A stretch of 64,000 nucleotides of DNA, from positions 62,001-126,000 of the forward strand of contig FNCM01000002.1 in NCBI GenBank assembly GCA_900100835.1, in the 5' to 3' direction. This document shows, piece by piece, positions 23,839-33,399 of this stretch. The position numbers and the translations under genes are program-made. A model generated the notes under the pieces. The model did no database searches, was not told where the DNA came from, and was given only the letters and a program-made list of their open reading frames with translations. Each line of letters opens with the position of its first letter. The stretch's first letter is position 1. The DNA is from Selenomonas sp. WCT3 (GTDB taxonomy: Bacteria; Bacillota; Negativicutes; Selenomonadales; Selenomonadaceae).

Positions 23839-24774
23839 TCAGTATTCGCTTTCCTTATAGAGTTCATCCAGCTCATAAGGCGTTTCCTGATAGACATAAT
23901 AGTTCAGCCAGTTGGCAAACAACAGATGCGCTACACTGCGCCAGCGCACAATGGGCTGTTTTGACGGGTCATCATCCGGGTAATAATTCTGGGGAATCTT
24001 CGGATTCATCCCAGCTTTGAAGTCCCGGTCGTATTCCTGTTTCAGCGTCGTTGGGTCATATTCGGCATGGCCCGTGATAAAGAACTGCCGCTTTTCAAGG
24101 TTGGCAATGATATACGGCCCGGCCTCGCTGTCCGATTCTGCCAGAATCGTCAGCTCCGGCACCTTCAAAATATCCTCTTTATGCTCCTCGGTATGCCGGG
24201 AATGGGGTACATAAAATTCATCGTCAAAGCCCCGCAGCAGGCGCTCGTGTTCGACGCATTTACGATGTTTGAACACGCCAAAAATCTTTTCCGGAACCTG
24301 GAACTTCGGAATCCCATAGTGATAGTAAAGGCCTGCCTGAGCGCCCCAGCAAATGTGGAAAGTCGAATACACATGAGTCTTGCTCCACTCCATGATTTCG
24401 GATACCTCATCCCAATAGGCAACCTCTTCAAATTCCATATGTTCCACCGGCGCCCCGGTAATAATCATCCCATCGTATTTCTTATGGCGCACCTCGTCAA
24501 AGGTGCCGTAAAACTGTGCCAAATAATCACTGGGGGTATGGCTGGGCACATAGGTTTCCGTATAGATAAAGTCCACCTCAACCTGCAATGGTGAGTTGCC
24601 CAGCAAACGCAGCAGCTGCGTTTCCGTGATGTATTTAATCGGCATCAGGTTCAGAATCAGTATTTTCAGCGGACGGATATCCTGACTATAGGCGCGGTCC
24701 GCATCCATAACGAAAATATTTTCACTTTCAAGAATATGCGCCGCTGGCAGCGCATTCGGTACTTTTATTGGCAT
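23839..24774 (-). CDS. metA: Homoserine O-acyltransferase MetA, predicted acetyl-CoA type
   Basis: The enzyme activates homoserine for methionine synthesis. The 311-residue protein begins [20 protein letters not shown] and has the catalytic cysteine at residue 142 in [16 protein letters not shown] and the His/Glu residues near [20 protein letters not shown]. Residue 111 is Glu ([10 protein letters not shown]). In this family Gly at 111 goes with succinyl-CoA (E. coli) and Glu with acetyl-CoA (Bacillus cereus), so I predict O-acetyltransferase activity despite the common succinyltransferase label. A promoter-like TATAAT lies about 60 bases upstream; no SAM riboswitch fits in that leader. Confidence 0.93.
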   Translation of the reverse strand: MPIKVPNALPAAHILESENIFVMDADRAYSQDIRPLKILILNLMPIKYITETQLLRLLGNSPLQVEVDFIYTETYVPSHTPSDYLAQFYGTFDEVRHKKYDGMIITGAPVEHMEFEEVAYWDEVSEIMEWSKTHVYSTFHICWGAQAGLYYHYGIPKFQVPEKIFGVFKHRKCVEHERLLRGFDDEFYVPHSRHTEEHKEDILKVPELTILAESDSEAGPYIIANLEKRQFFITGHAEYDPTTLKQEYDRDFKAGMNPKIPQNYYPDDDPSKQPIVRWRSVAHLLFANWLNYYVYQETPYELDELYKESEY

Positions 24775-24870
24775 CTGACCACTTCCTTACTCTCGATTCG
24801 CATAATCTTTTCTTTTATGCACATGCTTTTCTATTATACCATAAATTTATTCCTTACAACATTACAAACA

Positions 24871-24897
24871 AAAAACCTCCCTCATATGAGGAAGGTT
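24871..24897 (-). terminator. Terminator of the exported 325-residue protein gene
   Basis: AACCTCCCTCAT pairs with ATGAGGAAGGTT with one mismatch; on the minus strand it runs into TTTTTTTG. Confidence 0.7.
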
Positions 24898-24904
24898 TTA
24901 TCCA

Positions 24905-25882
24905 TCAAGTCCTGTCGTACTTCCGCTCGTAGCGATGTACCCAATCATCATGGCCGGTCACGTATTCACGAAGCTTTTCCACCATCTGATGCTCGGCGGA
25001 ATTCTCCGAAATCATGCGGTAATGGCCATCGAGTTCGTTCTCCATGCTCTGCCAGCCGCGCTGGGGGGTCCAATGATCTCCGCTAATGACCTTGATGGTC
25101 GACTCAGGCAGATTGATTGCCAATTTCTGATGCTTAACATCTACGGCTTTCCCGTTGACGTCCTTCGTTTCCTGCCAGGACCAAAAAATGACATTGTCTT
25201 TTTCCATCCGCATCGTCGAAGTGTCGGCAGAAATCGTATAGCGCACCCCATCTGGCTGCTTCTTTTCAAAAATATCATACCAGCGGTCCTTGGCCTTGGC
25301 CCGAGCAGTCTCGCCGGCCCCTTTAAAGGCCCGGTCAATGGCAGCCGTATAGAAGGCCTCGTCGAAGGACTGGCTATTTATTTCCTTACCCTTTTTGTCA
25401 TTGTCGCGCTCGGCAGGGTTCCGTTTCTCCGACCAGAATACATTGCCCGCCTTATCGTAGAAATACTCCTCCAGATACCAGCACTGACGCGTCTGCGGGT
25501 TCATGGAAATAAGCGCCGTACTAAAGGCCAGTTTGCTAGGATCGCTGAACTTCTTCAACAGCTTGTAGTCCCGCAGGGTATCTTCCGCACCACCATAACT
25601 GTAGGCAGTCTTCGTCCATGCCTGAACCTCTGTCTCATAGCCTTTTTCTCCCGTGGCCGTCTTGCGCGGCTGGGCAACCACCGATTGCAAATCGATGAAC
25701 TTACTATAACGGTCATCCGCACTGAGCCAATACCAGTTATCCTGTTCGGCCGCATTGTCGGTATCCTGTGCCTGGTCGGCAGCCGCCTCCACCGGAACTC
25801 CCGTTATAGCGGCCGGCATAACAACAAGACCTGTGGCCAGCATACCTATACCTAACCAATATCGCAATTCTTTTTTCATCAT
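24905..25882 (-). CDS. Exported protein of unknown function
   Basis: The 325-residue protein has a signal peptide (LGIGMLATGLVVMPAAITG, cleavage near VEAAA). The mature part starts with an acidic stretch, then WYWLSADDRYSKFIDLQSV, a pattern I associate with exported proteins of Selenomonadales in which a Tyr/Trp-rich strand is followed by S.DDKYS. It is rich in Trp and Tyr throughout. No catalytic motif is recognised. A short A/T-rich gap separates it from hydF upstream; it has its own terminator. Confidence 0.72.
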   Translation of the reverse strand: MMKKELRYWLGIGMLATGLVVMPAAITGVPVEAAADQAQDTDNAAEQDNWYWLSADDRYSKFIDLQSVVAQPRKTATGEKGYETEVQAWTKTAYSYGGAEDTLRDYKLLKKFSDPSKLAFSTALISMNPQTRQCWYLEEYFYDKAGNVFWSEKRNPAERDNDKKGKEINSQSFDEAFYTAAIDRAFKGAGETARAKAKDRWYDIFEKKQPDGVRYTISADTSTMRMEKDNVIFWSWQETKDVNGKAVDVKHQKLAINLPESTIKVISGDHWTPQRGWQSMENELDGHYRMISENSAEHQMVEKLREYVTGHDDWVHRYERKYDRT

Positions 25883-25959
25883 GATTCACCTCGTTGCCAA
25901 GAGAACAATTCATCAGAATATGTTACATTTTACCGTATTTTGATGCGAACATCAACTAT

Positions 25960-27165
25960 CTACGCCTTTGCGGGCAGTTCCACCTGGTCCAAAATCCCCT
26001 GCAATTCCGCAATAATAACCCCGTAATTGCTCATGGGAATTCCCTGTCGGCGGCACTCTGTCACCCGGCTGAGCACGTACTTGCGATTGAACATGCAGGC
26101 ACCGCAGTGAATAACAAAATCATACCCCGTCAAATCCCGGGGAAAATCTCGTCCCGCTACGATTTGGATATCAATGTTCTCCCCGAGTTTTTTCTTCAGC
26201 AGGCGAGGAAGCTTTACCCGGCCGATATCCTCAGCCAGTGGCCGATGCGTACAAGCTTCCGCAATTAAGATGCGGGCATCCGCTGGCAAATCAGCCAGCT
26301 TTTTAGCGGACTTGGTGAAATAATCAATATCCCCCTTGTACCCCGCAAACAGCACCGAAAAGGAAGTCAATCTGCTCCCAACCGGTTTCTTTTCAAAAAC
26401 CGTACGGAATACCTGGGAATCGGTGATAATGAGCTGTGGCGGCTCCTTTAAAAGCGCCAAGGTACTATCCAATTCATCCGTAGTACAGCAGAGCACATGG
26501 CATTTCCGGTCCAAAAGTTCCCGCAGCGTCTGCACCTGCGGCAAGATAAGCCGCCCCTTCGGTGCCTGAATATCCTGGGGCATCACCAATAGTACCGTAT
26601 CCCCCGCATCACAAAGGCCTCCAGTAATGCTTTGCTCCTCGAAATCCTCAGGCAGTTGGCGAATCAACTCATCCCGTACTTTGTCAATGCCAATGCCGTC
26701 AGCCGAGCTGACAAAAATCGCCGACAGCCCGGTTTCATCCTTTACCTTTGCCGCCAAGGCCTGTCCCTTATCTGCCAGCGTGTCAATCTGGCTGATGACG
26801 GCTACCACGGGGGTCTTTGCCTCGCGGAACTTCTTTACCCACGCCAGTTCTTCCATCATATCCGCATCATGGAAAAGCACTAGGGCAATATCCGTTTCCG
26901 CCGAAGCTTTCTCCGTCTTCTGTACCCGAAGCTCACCGAGTTTGCCTTCATCATCAAAACCAGCCGTATCGATAAATACCACCGGCCCGATGCCATGAAG
27001 TTCCATTGCCTTGTATACGGGATCCGTAGTAGTTCCCGGCACATCCGATACCGTAGCAATTTCCTGTCCCGTAAGTGCATTGATAAGGCTGGACTTGCCG
27101 CTGTTACGCCGCCCAAACAGTCCAATATGCAGGCGATTCGCCCGCGGTGTATCATTAAGACTCAA
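25960..27165 (-). CDS. hydF: [FeFe]-hydrogenase maturation GTPase HydF
   Basis: HydF is the scaffold on which the 2Fe subcluster of the hydrogenase H-cluster is assembled. The 401-residue protein has the GTPase P-loop LFGRRNSGKSSLINALTGQE, switch DVPGTTTDPV, FIDTAGFDDEG, and the iron-sulfur ligands in the C-terminal part: CTHRPLAEDIG and VIHCGACMFNRKYV. The start is a TTG at 27165 giving MSLNDTPRANRLHIGLF, which matches the family start exactly; no ATG is in frame nearby. HydE, HydG and the hydrogenase are not in the window. Confidence 0.95.
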   Translation of the reverse strand: MSLNDTPRANRLHIGLFGRRNSGKSSLINALTGQEIATVSDVPGTTTDPVYKAMELHGIGPVVFIDTAGFDDEGKLGELRVQKTEKASAETDIALVLFHDADMMEELAWVKKFREAKTPVVAVISQIDTLADKGQALAAKVKDETGLSAIFVSSADGIGIDKVRDELIRQLPEDFEEQSITGGLCDAGDTVLLVMPQDIQAPKGRLILPQVQTLRELLDRKCHVLCCTTDELDSTLALLKEPPQLIITDSQVFRTVFEKKPVGSRLTSFSVLFAGYKGDIDYFTKSAKKLADLPADARILIAEACTHRPLAEDIGRVKLPRLLKKKLGENIDIQIVAGRDFPRDLTGYDFVIHCGACMFNRKYVLSRVTECRRQGIPMSNYGVIIAELQGILDQVELPAKA

Positions 27166-27275
27166 CGTCCTTCACACTCCTCTTTCTTCCATTTTGTTTA
27201 GTATAGCATACTCCATTCCAAATATGATACACTATATCTATCGAAAATCTGCAAACCGTAAAGGAGTTTCCTATT

Positions 27276-27851
27276 ATGAGTGATTATACGAATTTTCAAG
27301 TCGGCGAACCCTTCCCGCTGCCCATCAAGACTCAGCAGGACGGCGGCATGTTCCAGGTAGACGCCAACGGCTGCATGTTCATCCTCCAGCTGTCCCACAC
27401 AGATATCATTGCCATTGAGGCCTTCCGGACCGGTAAAATGGAACTGGGCCTCTACGAACAGGACGGCCTGCTCTTCTTCCTCTACCAAATCGACGGCATC
27501 TTCAAAGAGGGCTGGGGCGATGCGCCCTTCTCCCTCTCCGGCATAAAAGATGAGCTCATGCCCACCGAAAAAAGCCTGCGGGATTCCGTCATTCACCTCT
27601 ACCTGGTCGACACCACGCTCCAGATTCTGCTGGCACAGCGCGATATCCAACTGAATGATAAATTCATGAGCATCATCCGCAAGCATGTCCAAAAGCAGCA
27701 GCAAAAGCCCATCTCACCAGAAGCCTACCGGAAAAAAGTCCAGCAAATCTGGGCAGCTAAGACCTCGGCAGCCATGCGGGAAAAAGCCAGTGCTATTCAA
27801 GCGGTCAAAATGGATATTTCCATTCCTCAGCCACCAAAAACACTGAACTAA
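27276..27851 (+). CDS. Protein of unknown function
   Basis: The 191-residue cytoplasmic-looking protein has no signal peptide or membrane helix. The N-terminal two thirds are beta-rich (FQVGEPFPLPIKTQQDGGMF, LYEQDGLLFFLYQIDGIF) and the last 60 residues are helical and basic (YRKKVQQIWAAKTSAAMREK). It starts with a clear AAAGGAG six to eight bases before the ATG and is divergent from hydF. I do not recognise the family. Confidence 0.72.
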   Translation: MSDYTNFQVGEPFPLPIKTQQDGGMFQVDANGCMFILQLSHTDIIAIEAFRTGKMELGLYEQDGLLFFLYQIDGIFKEGWGDAPFSLSGIKDELMPTEKSLRDSVIHLYLVDTTLQILLAQRDIQLNDKFMSIIRKHVQKQQQKPISPEAYRKKVQQIWAAKTSAAMREKASAIQAVKMDISIPQPPKTLN

Positions 27852-27911
27852 ATCAAGACATTAAAAGGGCGCCGCTCAAAGGATAATCGAGGGCGCCATC
27901 TTGCATATTTG

Positions 27912-28145
27912 TTACGCGACACCTACAGCCACGTTGATATCATTCTCACGGCTATCAAGCCATTCAGCTACTGCCAGATACTCCGCAGACTTGCGATCTG
28001 CCGAAGCGAGGCCGACCACGTCATGATGTTCAGCATAGTCCTGGAAATTGGTATGTCCCATAAGTCTAGCTGCCTTCGTGAACTGTTTTACGCGGACCGG
28101 AATAAATACATCTTCCATCCACTGGGAATAAATCTGTACTTTCAT
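27912..28145 (-). CDS. Small protein of unknown function with a long leader
   Basis: 77 residues starting MKVQIYSQWMEDVFIPVRVK, hydrophilic and without a signal peptide. I start at the ATG at 28145, seven bases after AAGGAG; an upstream ATG would add eight residues across the ribosome site. A good promoter lies about 200 bases upstream, so the message has an unusually long leader. No homologue recognised. Confidence 0.6.
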   Translation of the reverse strand: MKVQIYSQWMEDVFIPVRVKQFTKAARLMGHTNFQDYAEHHDVVGLASADRKSAEYLAVAEWLDSRENDINVAVGVA

Positions 28146-28348
28146 GATAATCACTCCTTGTATCAACACTCTGACTGTAATTGATCAAATTGATGAAATA
28201 ACCATCCACAGCTTTTCAACCAATTAACAATCATGCAAGTACAATCCGCTGTCTTTGCCGTCTTGTTACAAGTTATTTCGTTATTATCATGAAAAAACTT
28301 AAGCCTCACGTAACAAATATGTAAAACTTATTCAATTTTTCTATTTAT

Positions 28349-28377
28349 ATTTTACTCGCTTCCGAGCATCCTGTCAA
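28349..28377 (-). promoter_or_regulatory. Promoter for the small gene at 27912-28145
   Basis: On the minus strand a perfect TTGACA (28377-28372) and TAAAAT (28354-28349) are 17 bases apart. The 278-base gap 28146-28423 contains this promoter and the roughly 200-base leader, with an inverted repeat CTTGTTACAAG at 28262-28272 and no other gene. Confidence 0.6.
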
Positions 28378-28423
28378 TATTATTGTGCGAATATTTTTAT
28401 TAGTATAAATATATAGTATGTTA

Positions 28424-29272
28424 TCAGCCAAGGTCGATAACTTTTCGTTGTTTTCCTACCAATTGGAGGGTAGTGGTATAACCAAATTGTTTGACGTACT
28501 CCACCGCCTGCTGATTATAGGCACCGCAATCTTCCGGCTTGTGGGCATCCGAAGTCGTGATAATGGGCAAATCATATTTAGCCGCGATTTTCATAAAGTC
28601 CGGATACGGCGTTATCTCAGCAATGGGGTAACGGTAGAAAGTTCCCGTGTTGACATCGACAATCATATTGGCCTTCTTCATGGCCTTGGCCACCCGCTCT
28701 AAGTAAGGGGTCACATCAAAGTCCGGCAAGAACTTGAACAGACGGATGTTAAAGGGGTGCCCCAACACATCGTAGAGACCGGAATCCGCCAACTTCTCGG
28801 CCTCCTCCGTGTACCATTCATAAATATCCTGCAAAGAATGCTTCTGCCACTCCGCTATGATTTCGGAACAATCATAGGCCCAACCATGCAAGAAATGGAC
28901 AGAGCCAATCACATAATCAAAGTCATAGTCCTTCAGGATATCCTTCACTTTCTCCTGGTCCTGGAAATTGCAAACCTCAATACCCGTGCGAACCGTATGT
29001 TCCTTTTGCAGTTCGGCCATAAAGCGGAAATAATCATCCAGCGTGTATTTAAATTTATTGGACTTCAACCACTGCTGCTGGAAAGTTCCCATGGCAGAAT
29101 CGTCCAAAATCAAATCTTCATAATAAAGTTCCTTGAACTCGGGAAAGGTATGGGAGTGCTCCGAGATACCAATTTCTGCTAAACCACGTTCTTTCGCAGC
29201 CTGGAAGAATCCCTCAACCCAAGTTTTGTCATAGGAACCCTTTTCGAAATGCATATGGTAATCAATTTTCAT
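28424..29272 (-). CDS. PHP-family phosphoesterase, histidinol-phosphatase-like
   Basis: The 282-residue protein has the PHP metal-binding motifs in order: DYHMHFEKGS, GISEHSHTF, VIGSVHFLHGW, DVLGHPFN and TTSDAHKPED. These hold a trinuclear metal centre for phosphate-ester hydrolysis. It looks like HisK/HisJ histidinol phosphatases, but no histidine genes are nearby, so the substrate is not certain. I prefer the ATG at 29272 (seven bases after GGAGG) over the ATG at 29278. A second member lies at 62558-63331. Confidence 0.82.
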   Translation of the reverse strand: MKIDYHMHFEKGSYDKTWVEGFFQAAKERGLAEIGISEHSHTFPEFKELYYEDLILDDSAMGTFQQQWLKSNKFKYTLDDYFRFMAELQKEHTVRTGIEVCNFQDQEKVKDILKDYDFDYVIGSVHFLHGWAYDCSEIIAEWQKHSLQDIYEWYTEEAEKLADSGLYDVLGHPFNIRLFKFLPDFDVTPYLERVAKAMKKANMIVDVNTGTFYRYPIAEITPYPDFMKIAAKYDLPIITTSDAHKPEDCGAYNQQAVEYVKQFGYTTTLQLVGKQRKVIDLG

Positions 29273-29351
29273 TATCATTCCTCCTCATACAAAAAACCTG
29301 CAGCCTCATTGTAGCATATCCGCCACCGAAGTTACAGGTTTACATTCATTA

Positions 29352-30158
29352 TTAACCACAAAGGCCCTTATCCATAAGTCTTTGGATTCCGCGCAGGACA
29401 CCGGCCCTGGCATTGCTATCCGTAGAATACCGGGCCAGCTTTTTGATGTCCGGATGGGCATTTTCCATCGCAAAGCTGTAATCTACTGCTGCTAACATCT
29501 CGGCATCGTTTAAGTAATCCCCAAAGGCCGCACATTCCTCCGGCTGTATCTGCAAATACTGCTGCACCTGCTGAACCGCCACTCCCTTGTTGATGTCCGC
29601 ATTCATGACATCCACCCAATAATCACTAGACAGAACCACCTGCAAGCGACTGCGGAAGGGTGCCAGCAGCGGGTAGATTGTCTTCACCGCATTCCCCGTC
29701 GGGTCAAAGAAAGCCGCTTTGATGGGCTCATCCTCGATTTGGGAATAATCCGCTACCACTTCCGAATGGGTATAATATTTATCCAATTCTGCCTGAATCA
29801 CCGCATCGTGTTCAGACTCCAGTACATAGGCATCCCGTTTGCCACAGAAAATCCGATAAACCGCCGGCTGCTGACCTGCCGCCGCCAATACTTGATGAGT
29901 AAGTTCGCGGTCCATGGAACTAGAAAACAACTCCCGGCCCTGATACATCACCATCGTACCGTTTTCCGCCAAAAACAGGAACTCATCCCGATACTTGTCA
30001 AAACTGTCCAGCAGCGAAAAATACTGCCGCCCAGAACAGGGTGCAAACAGAATGCCCCGCTCCCGTAACTGGCTGACCATATCGTCAAAACCGCTGGGAA
30101 GCTCGCCCTTTTCATCCAACAATGTCCCATCCATATCCGACATAACCAGTTTAATCAT
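29352..30158 (-). CDS. HAD-superfamily phosphatase, Cof type
   Basis: About 268 residues with the four HAD motifs: MSDMDGTLLDEKG (nucleophile Asp), APCSGRQYFSL, INKGVAVQQV (Lys) and AFGDYLNDAEML (acidic pair). The Cof/YbiV-type cap lies between motifs II and III. It should dephosphorylate sugar phosphates or related small molecules. Start at the ATG at 30158, six bases after AGGAGT; the longer reading adds 19 residues without a ribosome site. Confidence 0.88.
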   Translation of the reverse strand: MIKLVMSDMDGTLLDEKGELPSGFDDMVSQLRERGILFAPCSGRQYFSLLDSFDKYRDEFLFLAENGTMVMYQGRELFSSSMDRELTHQVLAAAGQQPAVYRIFCGKRDAYVLESEHDAVIQAELDKYYTHSEVVADYSQIEDEPIKAAFFDPTGNAVKTIYPLLAPFRSRLQVVLSSDYWVDVMNADINKGVAVQQVQQYLQIQPEECAAFGDYLNDAEMLAAVDYSFAMENAHPDIKKLARYSTDSNARAGVLRGIQRLMDKGLCG

Positions 30159-30353
30159 AACGGTACTCCTATTGATAAAATTTCGTTCGAAGCATATACT
30201 TATTTCGTAACGCATATATTATACCGTAATTCCCGCAGGTTTGCCAATGAAAAAATATCGATTCCTTATAATTTTTTCCAGGAAAAAGGATTCTTAACGC
30301 ATCGTGAGGAATAATAGGAAGAGAAAAGGTGTATTATGAAGGAGGTACTAAAC

Positions 30354-31202
30354 ATGGCTTTTCCAGAGAATATCAAATCCGACGAAGACATTCTGAACGC
30401 ATTTAAAGTGGTAATCCCTTATATCAATAATATTGTCCGCGAAGATGTTGTCATCGGTCTTACCAATCTCACGGAATATATTGATTATGTAAAAGGCAAG
30501 AAACTCGACATCAAAATCGTCCCCGGTATGCCGATCAAAGACATTCCTACCATCCAGGAATGCATCAAGTACGACCGGGTTACCTATGACGACCAGGATG
30601 CCAGTGTTTACGGCGTACCTATCAAGACGATTTTTTCTCCGATTCATGGCATAAACGGCAATGTCATCGGTACCATCAGCACGGGCGTAGACATGGAAAG
30701 CAACATGAATCTCGTCCGTTCCATTGAAGACATTACCACGGCCACCAAGACCGTCTATGATGCCGTTGAGCAGGTCGCACAGAGTGCTGGAGAACTGGCA
30801 AAAGCCGGCCAGCAGTCTGTCGAGCAAGCCAAATTCCTGCAGGAACGCAATGCCGACACGCTGAAAGTCATCGACTTCATTACCAATATCGCCGGTCAGA
30901 CCAACCTGCTTGGTCTCAATGCCGCCATCGAGGCCGCTCGTGCTGGCGAACAGGGCCGCGGCTTCGCCGTCGTTGCCGAAGAAGTCCGGAAACTGGCTGA
31001 ACAGTCCCGTGAAGCTACGGAAAAGATTCAGTCCACGCTGGCTGAGATGAATGCCGCCGTCAACGAAATCTCCCGCACGATTGAATCCACTGGCGCCATC
31101 AGTGAAGAACAGGCTGCCTCCACCGAGGAAATCACCGCCCATCTGGCACGAGTAACTCAGGCCGCTGAACAGCTCAATAAATTCATCGCTCTGTTTAAAT
31201 AA
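30354..31202 (+). CDS. Soluble methyl-accepting chemotaxis-like protein
   Basis: About 282 residues without any membrane helix. Residues 1-120 form a small sensor domain of a kind I do not place exactly ([40 protein letters not shown]). The rest is a short signalling coiled coil with the conserved hairpin tip [20 protein letters not shown] followed by [17 protein letters not shown]. It should dock to CheA/CheW in the cytoplasm. The ATG at 30354 has AAGGAGG eight bases upstream; the ATG at 30336 is inside that region. It resembles YfmS-like soluble receptors. Confidence 0.85.
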   Translation: MAFPENIKSDEDILNAFKVVIPYINNIVREDVVIGLTNLTEYIDYVKGKKLDIKIVPGMPIKDIPTIQECIKYDRVTYDDQDASVYGVPIKTIFSPIHGINGNVIGTISTGVDMESNMNLVRSIEDITTATKTVYDAVEQVAQSAGELAKAGQQSVEQAKFLQERNADTLKVIDFITNIAGQTNLLGLNAAIEAARAGEQGRGFAVVAEEVRKLAEQSREATEKIQSTLAEMNAAVNEISRTIESTGAISEEQAASTEEITAHLARVTQAAEQLNKFIALFK

Positions 31203-31214
31203 AAACGTCAAAAG

Positions 31215-31241
31215 GAACTGCCTCAAGGCAGTTCTTTTTTT
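31215..31241 (+). terminator. Terminator of the soluble chemoreceptor gene
   Basis: GAACTGCC pairs with GGCAGTTC around TCAA, followed by seven T. Confidence 0.92.
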
Positions 31242-31363
31242 GCAATTTTTTCTCTCCCTATCCAGCAGGAATCCATCACTCTTTATAGAAATTTGCACAT
31301 ATACAACTGCCGTTATATTTCACGTTTTTTCTATACCGAACCTATAAGAAAGGATGTGTACGT

Positions 31364-31747
31364 ATGAAAAAAATCAGTTCCGTGATTGCTGGTATGCTGC
31401 TTATGCTATGTACCATATGCATTTCTCCAGTCTATGCCACCGATTATTACATGGGGCAATATTCCAATGGCAACCATGCTTGGCTAATGTCGGATAGCAT
31501 AAAAATTGGAAACTATCGAAACTTTGAAGTCACGATAAAATCAGTTCGAAATAACGAAGTACGCAATTACATCCATTATGTTTTTTCCGGCGGCGTAGGC
31601 CCTAATGGATACATCGAGACGTTCAGCAGTTCTGATGGCCGCAGTGGGGAAATAAATGCCAGCGGCCTCGACCAATGGTCACCCGTCGAACACAATATTT
31701 ATAGCCACTACCAAACCGTATGGTCGGCACATATAACAGGACATTGA
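31364..31747 (+). CDS. Small exported protein, DYYxGxY family
   Basis: 127 residues with a signal peptide (VIAGMLLMLCTICISPVYA, then TDYYMGQY). The mature protein of about 100 residues is beta-rich. It is paralogous to the protein at 47052-47447: both have DYYxGxYxxGxHAxxM, then GxxxxFxVTxKxVxxxxxxxYIxYxF, then VG, and a late PVEQNI/PVEHNIY. Nothing is known to me of its function. It lies 32 bases upstream of another exported protein on the same strand. Confidence 0.72.
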   Translation: MKKISSVIAGMLLMLCTICISPVYATDYYMGQYSNGNHAWLMSDSIKIGNYRNFEVTIKSVRNNEVRNYIHYVFSGGVGPNGYIETFSSSDGRSGEINASGLDQWSPVEHNIYSHYQTVWSAHITGH

Positions 31748-31779
31748 CGAAAATAATCCGCTAAGGAGCGTGGTACGTT

Positions 31780-32328
31780 ATGTTGCGAATACTGACATCT
31801 TGTTTTTTCGCCCTGCTGCTATTTATCCCTTGTTCAATAGGACAAGCCGATTCGCTATATCCGGAAACTCTCGGCAACGGCAATTATGTTCTGGTCTCCG
31901 CCCATCAAGGTGTAGCCAGTTATGCTGATAGAAACTCTGCCGTTATCAAGGAATCGCAGCCTCCTGCCTACATGATTGCTATCAATGTGGTCTACGTTAC
32001 CTTCTCCGAAGCCTACTGGCAGAAATATGGAACCTATAACGGAGGCCCCTATACCGTAGGCGATACTTCCACCCATTATTATCTTTATAACTACGAAAAC
32101 AAAAAAATGGCCTCTTACGACGACAGCAACGGCAATTGGTATCTTTGGGATATCAATCGTGACCATTCCTATGCCGATGGAGACCCATTCATCCCTCACA
32201 CCGCGGAAGTAGCTTTTGTCTCAGCCTGCAAGATGCGTTTTTACAACGATACCATGGGATACAGCCCTAGTCTTCAGCAATATCATCGTGTTATTGATGA
32301 AGATTTTTATCGCCGCTTGAACATCTGA
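31780..32328 (+). CDS. Exported protein of unknown function
   Basis: 182 residues with a signal peptide (ILTSCFFALLLFIPCSIG, cleaved near QADS). The mature part begins YPETLGNGNYVLVSAHQGVA and is rich in Tyr and Asn. It has AAGGAG and follows the previous exported gene closely, so both form a unit ended by a strong terminator at 32336-32378. Confidence 0.7.
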   Translation: MLRILTSCFFALLLFIPCSIGQADSLYPETLGNGNYVLVSAHQGVASYADRNSAVIKESQPPAYMIAINVVYVTFSEAYWQKYGTYNGGPYTVGDTSTHYYLYNYENKKMASYDDSNGNWYLWDINRDHSYADGDPFIPHTAEVAFVSACKMRFYNDTMGYSPSLQQYHRVIDEDFYRRLNI

Positions 32329-32335
32329 ATCCATC

Positions 32336-32378
32336 AAAAAATCCTCGTTGGCTTCTGCTAAGCCAACGAGGATTTTTT
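32336..32378. terminator. Bidirectional terminator between converging units
   Basis: ATCCTCGTTGGCT pairs with AGCCAACGAGGAT; A runs on the left and T runs on the right let it work for the plus-strand exported genes and the minus-strand nirJ operon. Confidence 0.9.
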
Positions 32379-32396
32379 CGCAATCATTATATTTTC

Positions 32397-33398
32397 TTAT
32401 TTCTCCCCACGACGACCGTGATAGAGGCACCAGGGTTCTTCGGACATGTAGTCACCCTCGTGGTAATAGGCAGCACGGGCGCGGCAGCCGCCACAGGCAC
32501 CTTTGTAGTTGCAGGTACCACAGCCACCACTATAGTCCAAGGTTCTGAGTTTCTTCAGAACTTCACTGTTTTCCCAGATTTCATCAAAAGGAGTTTCGTG
32601 GACATCACCGAGTTCCATATTAAGGTAGGCGCAGGGCTGTACCTTGCCCCGCGGACTGATGATGCAGTAGGACAGGCCTGCCAGACAGCCGCGATGAAAA
32701 CGGCTCTTATAACCCAGCTGGTCGGCAATGCGCAAGAACTGCGGCGCACAAGTCGGCTTGAGTTCGATGTCGACTTCCTGCTGCTTTTTCATAATGCGCG
32801 TAAGCACATTTTCATATTGCTCAGCCCGCAGGGATTCTTCCTCGATAGTCTTGGCTCTGCCCGTAGGCACGAGGAAGAAGAAATGCACGGCTTTTGCGCC
32901 AAGTTCCACGGCAAAGTCCACCATATCTTCTACTTCTGCCTGATTCCAGTCCATAATAGTCATGTGAATCTGGAAGGGAATTCCCGCCTCGCGGCAGTTC
33001 TTCATCCCCGCCACAGCACCATCCCAACCACCAGGGAAATTGCGGAATTTGTCATGCTTTGCCTTATCCAGTGAATCGAGCGAAATTCCCATGCCTTTCG
33101 CCCCAGCCTCTTTAAGCTTTCCAGCTACTTCCGGCGTAATCAGCGTACCATTGGTACCAAATACCGGAATCAAATGCAAATCGGCAGCATATTTCACCAG
33201 CTCAAAGATATCCGGACGTGTGAGTGGCTCGCCGCCCGAAAAAATCATGATTTTAAAGCCTGCCTTGGCTATCTCACGCAGGAGTTTTTTTGCCTCCTCC
33301 GTGTTCAGCTCTTCCTCGGCCTTGCAGCCTGCATCACGGTAGCAATGCGCGCAGTACATATTGCAGGCATTCGTCGTATTCCAGGATATGATTTTCAT
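32397..33398 (-). CDS. NirJ2/AhbD-like radical SAM protein
   Basis: The 333-residue radical SAM enzyme has its [4Fe-4S] motif in TTNACNMYCAHCYRDAG, GGEPLTRPDIF and a C-terminal second cluster region CAYLNMELGD...GGCGTCNYKGACGGC. It resembles the protein called NirJ2, related to AhbD, which converts iron-coproporphyrin III to heme by oxidative decarboxylation in the siroheme-dependent pathway. It starts one base after the stop of the NirJ1-like gene. Siroheme decarboxylase genes (ahbA/ahbB) are not in the window, so the exact reaction stays inferred. Confidence 0.8.
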   Translation of the reverse strand: MKIISWNTTNACNMYCAHCYRDAGCKAEEELNTEEAKKLLREIAKAGFKIMIFSGGEPLTRPDIFELVKYAADLHLIPVFGTNGTLITPEVAGKLKEAGAKGMGISLDSLDKAKHDKFRNFPGGWDGAVAGMKNCREAGIPFQIHMTIMDWNQAEVEDMVDFAVELGAKAVHFFFLVPTGRAKTIEEESLRAEQYENVLTRIMKKQQEVDIELKPTCAPQFLRIADQLGYKSRFHRGCLAGLSYCIISPRGKVQPCAYLNMELGDVHETPFDEIWENSEVLKKLRTLDYSGGCGTCNYKGACGGCRARAAYYHEGDYMSEEPWCLYHGRRGEK

Positions 33399-33399
33399 C

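Noticed and set aside
24775..24870. SAM riboswitch in front of metA
   Set aside because: The leader from the -10 box to the ATG is only about 60 bases and shows no SAM-I or SAM-II pattern.
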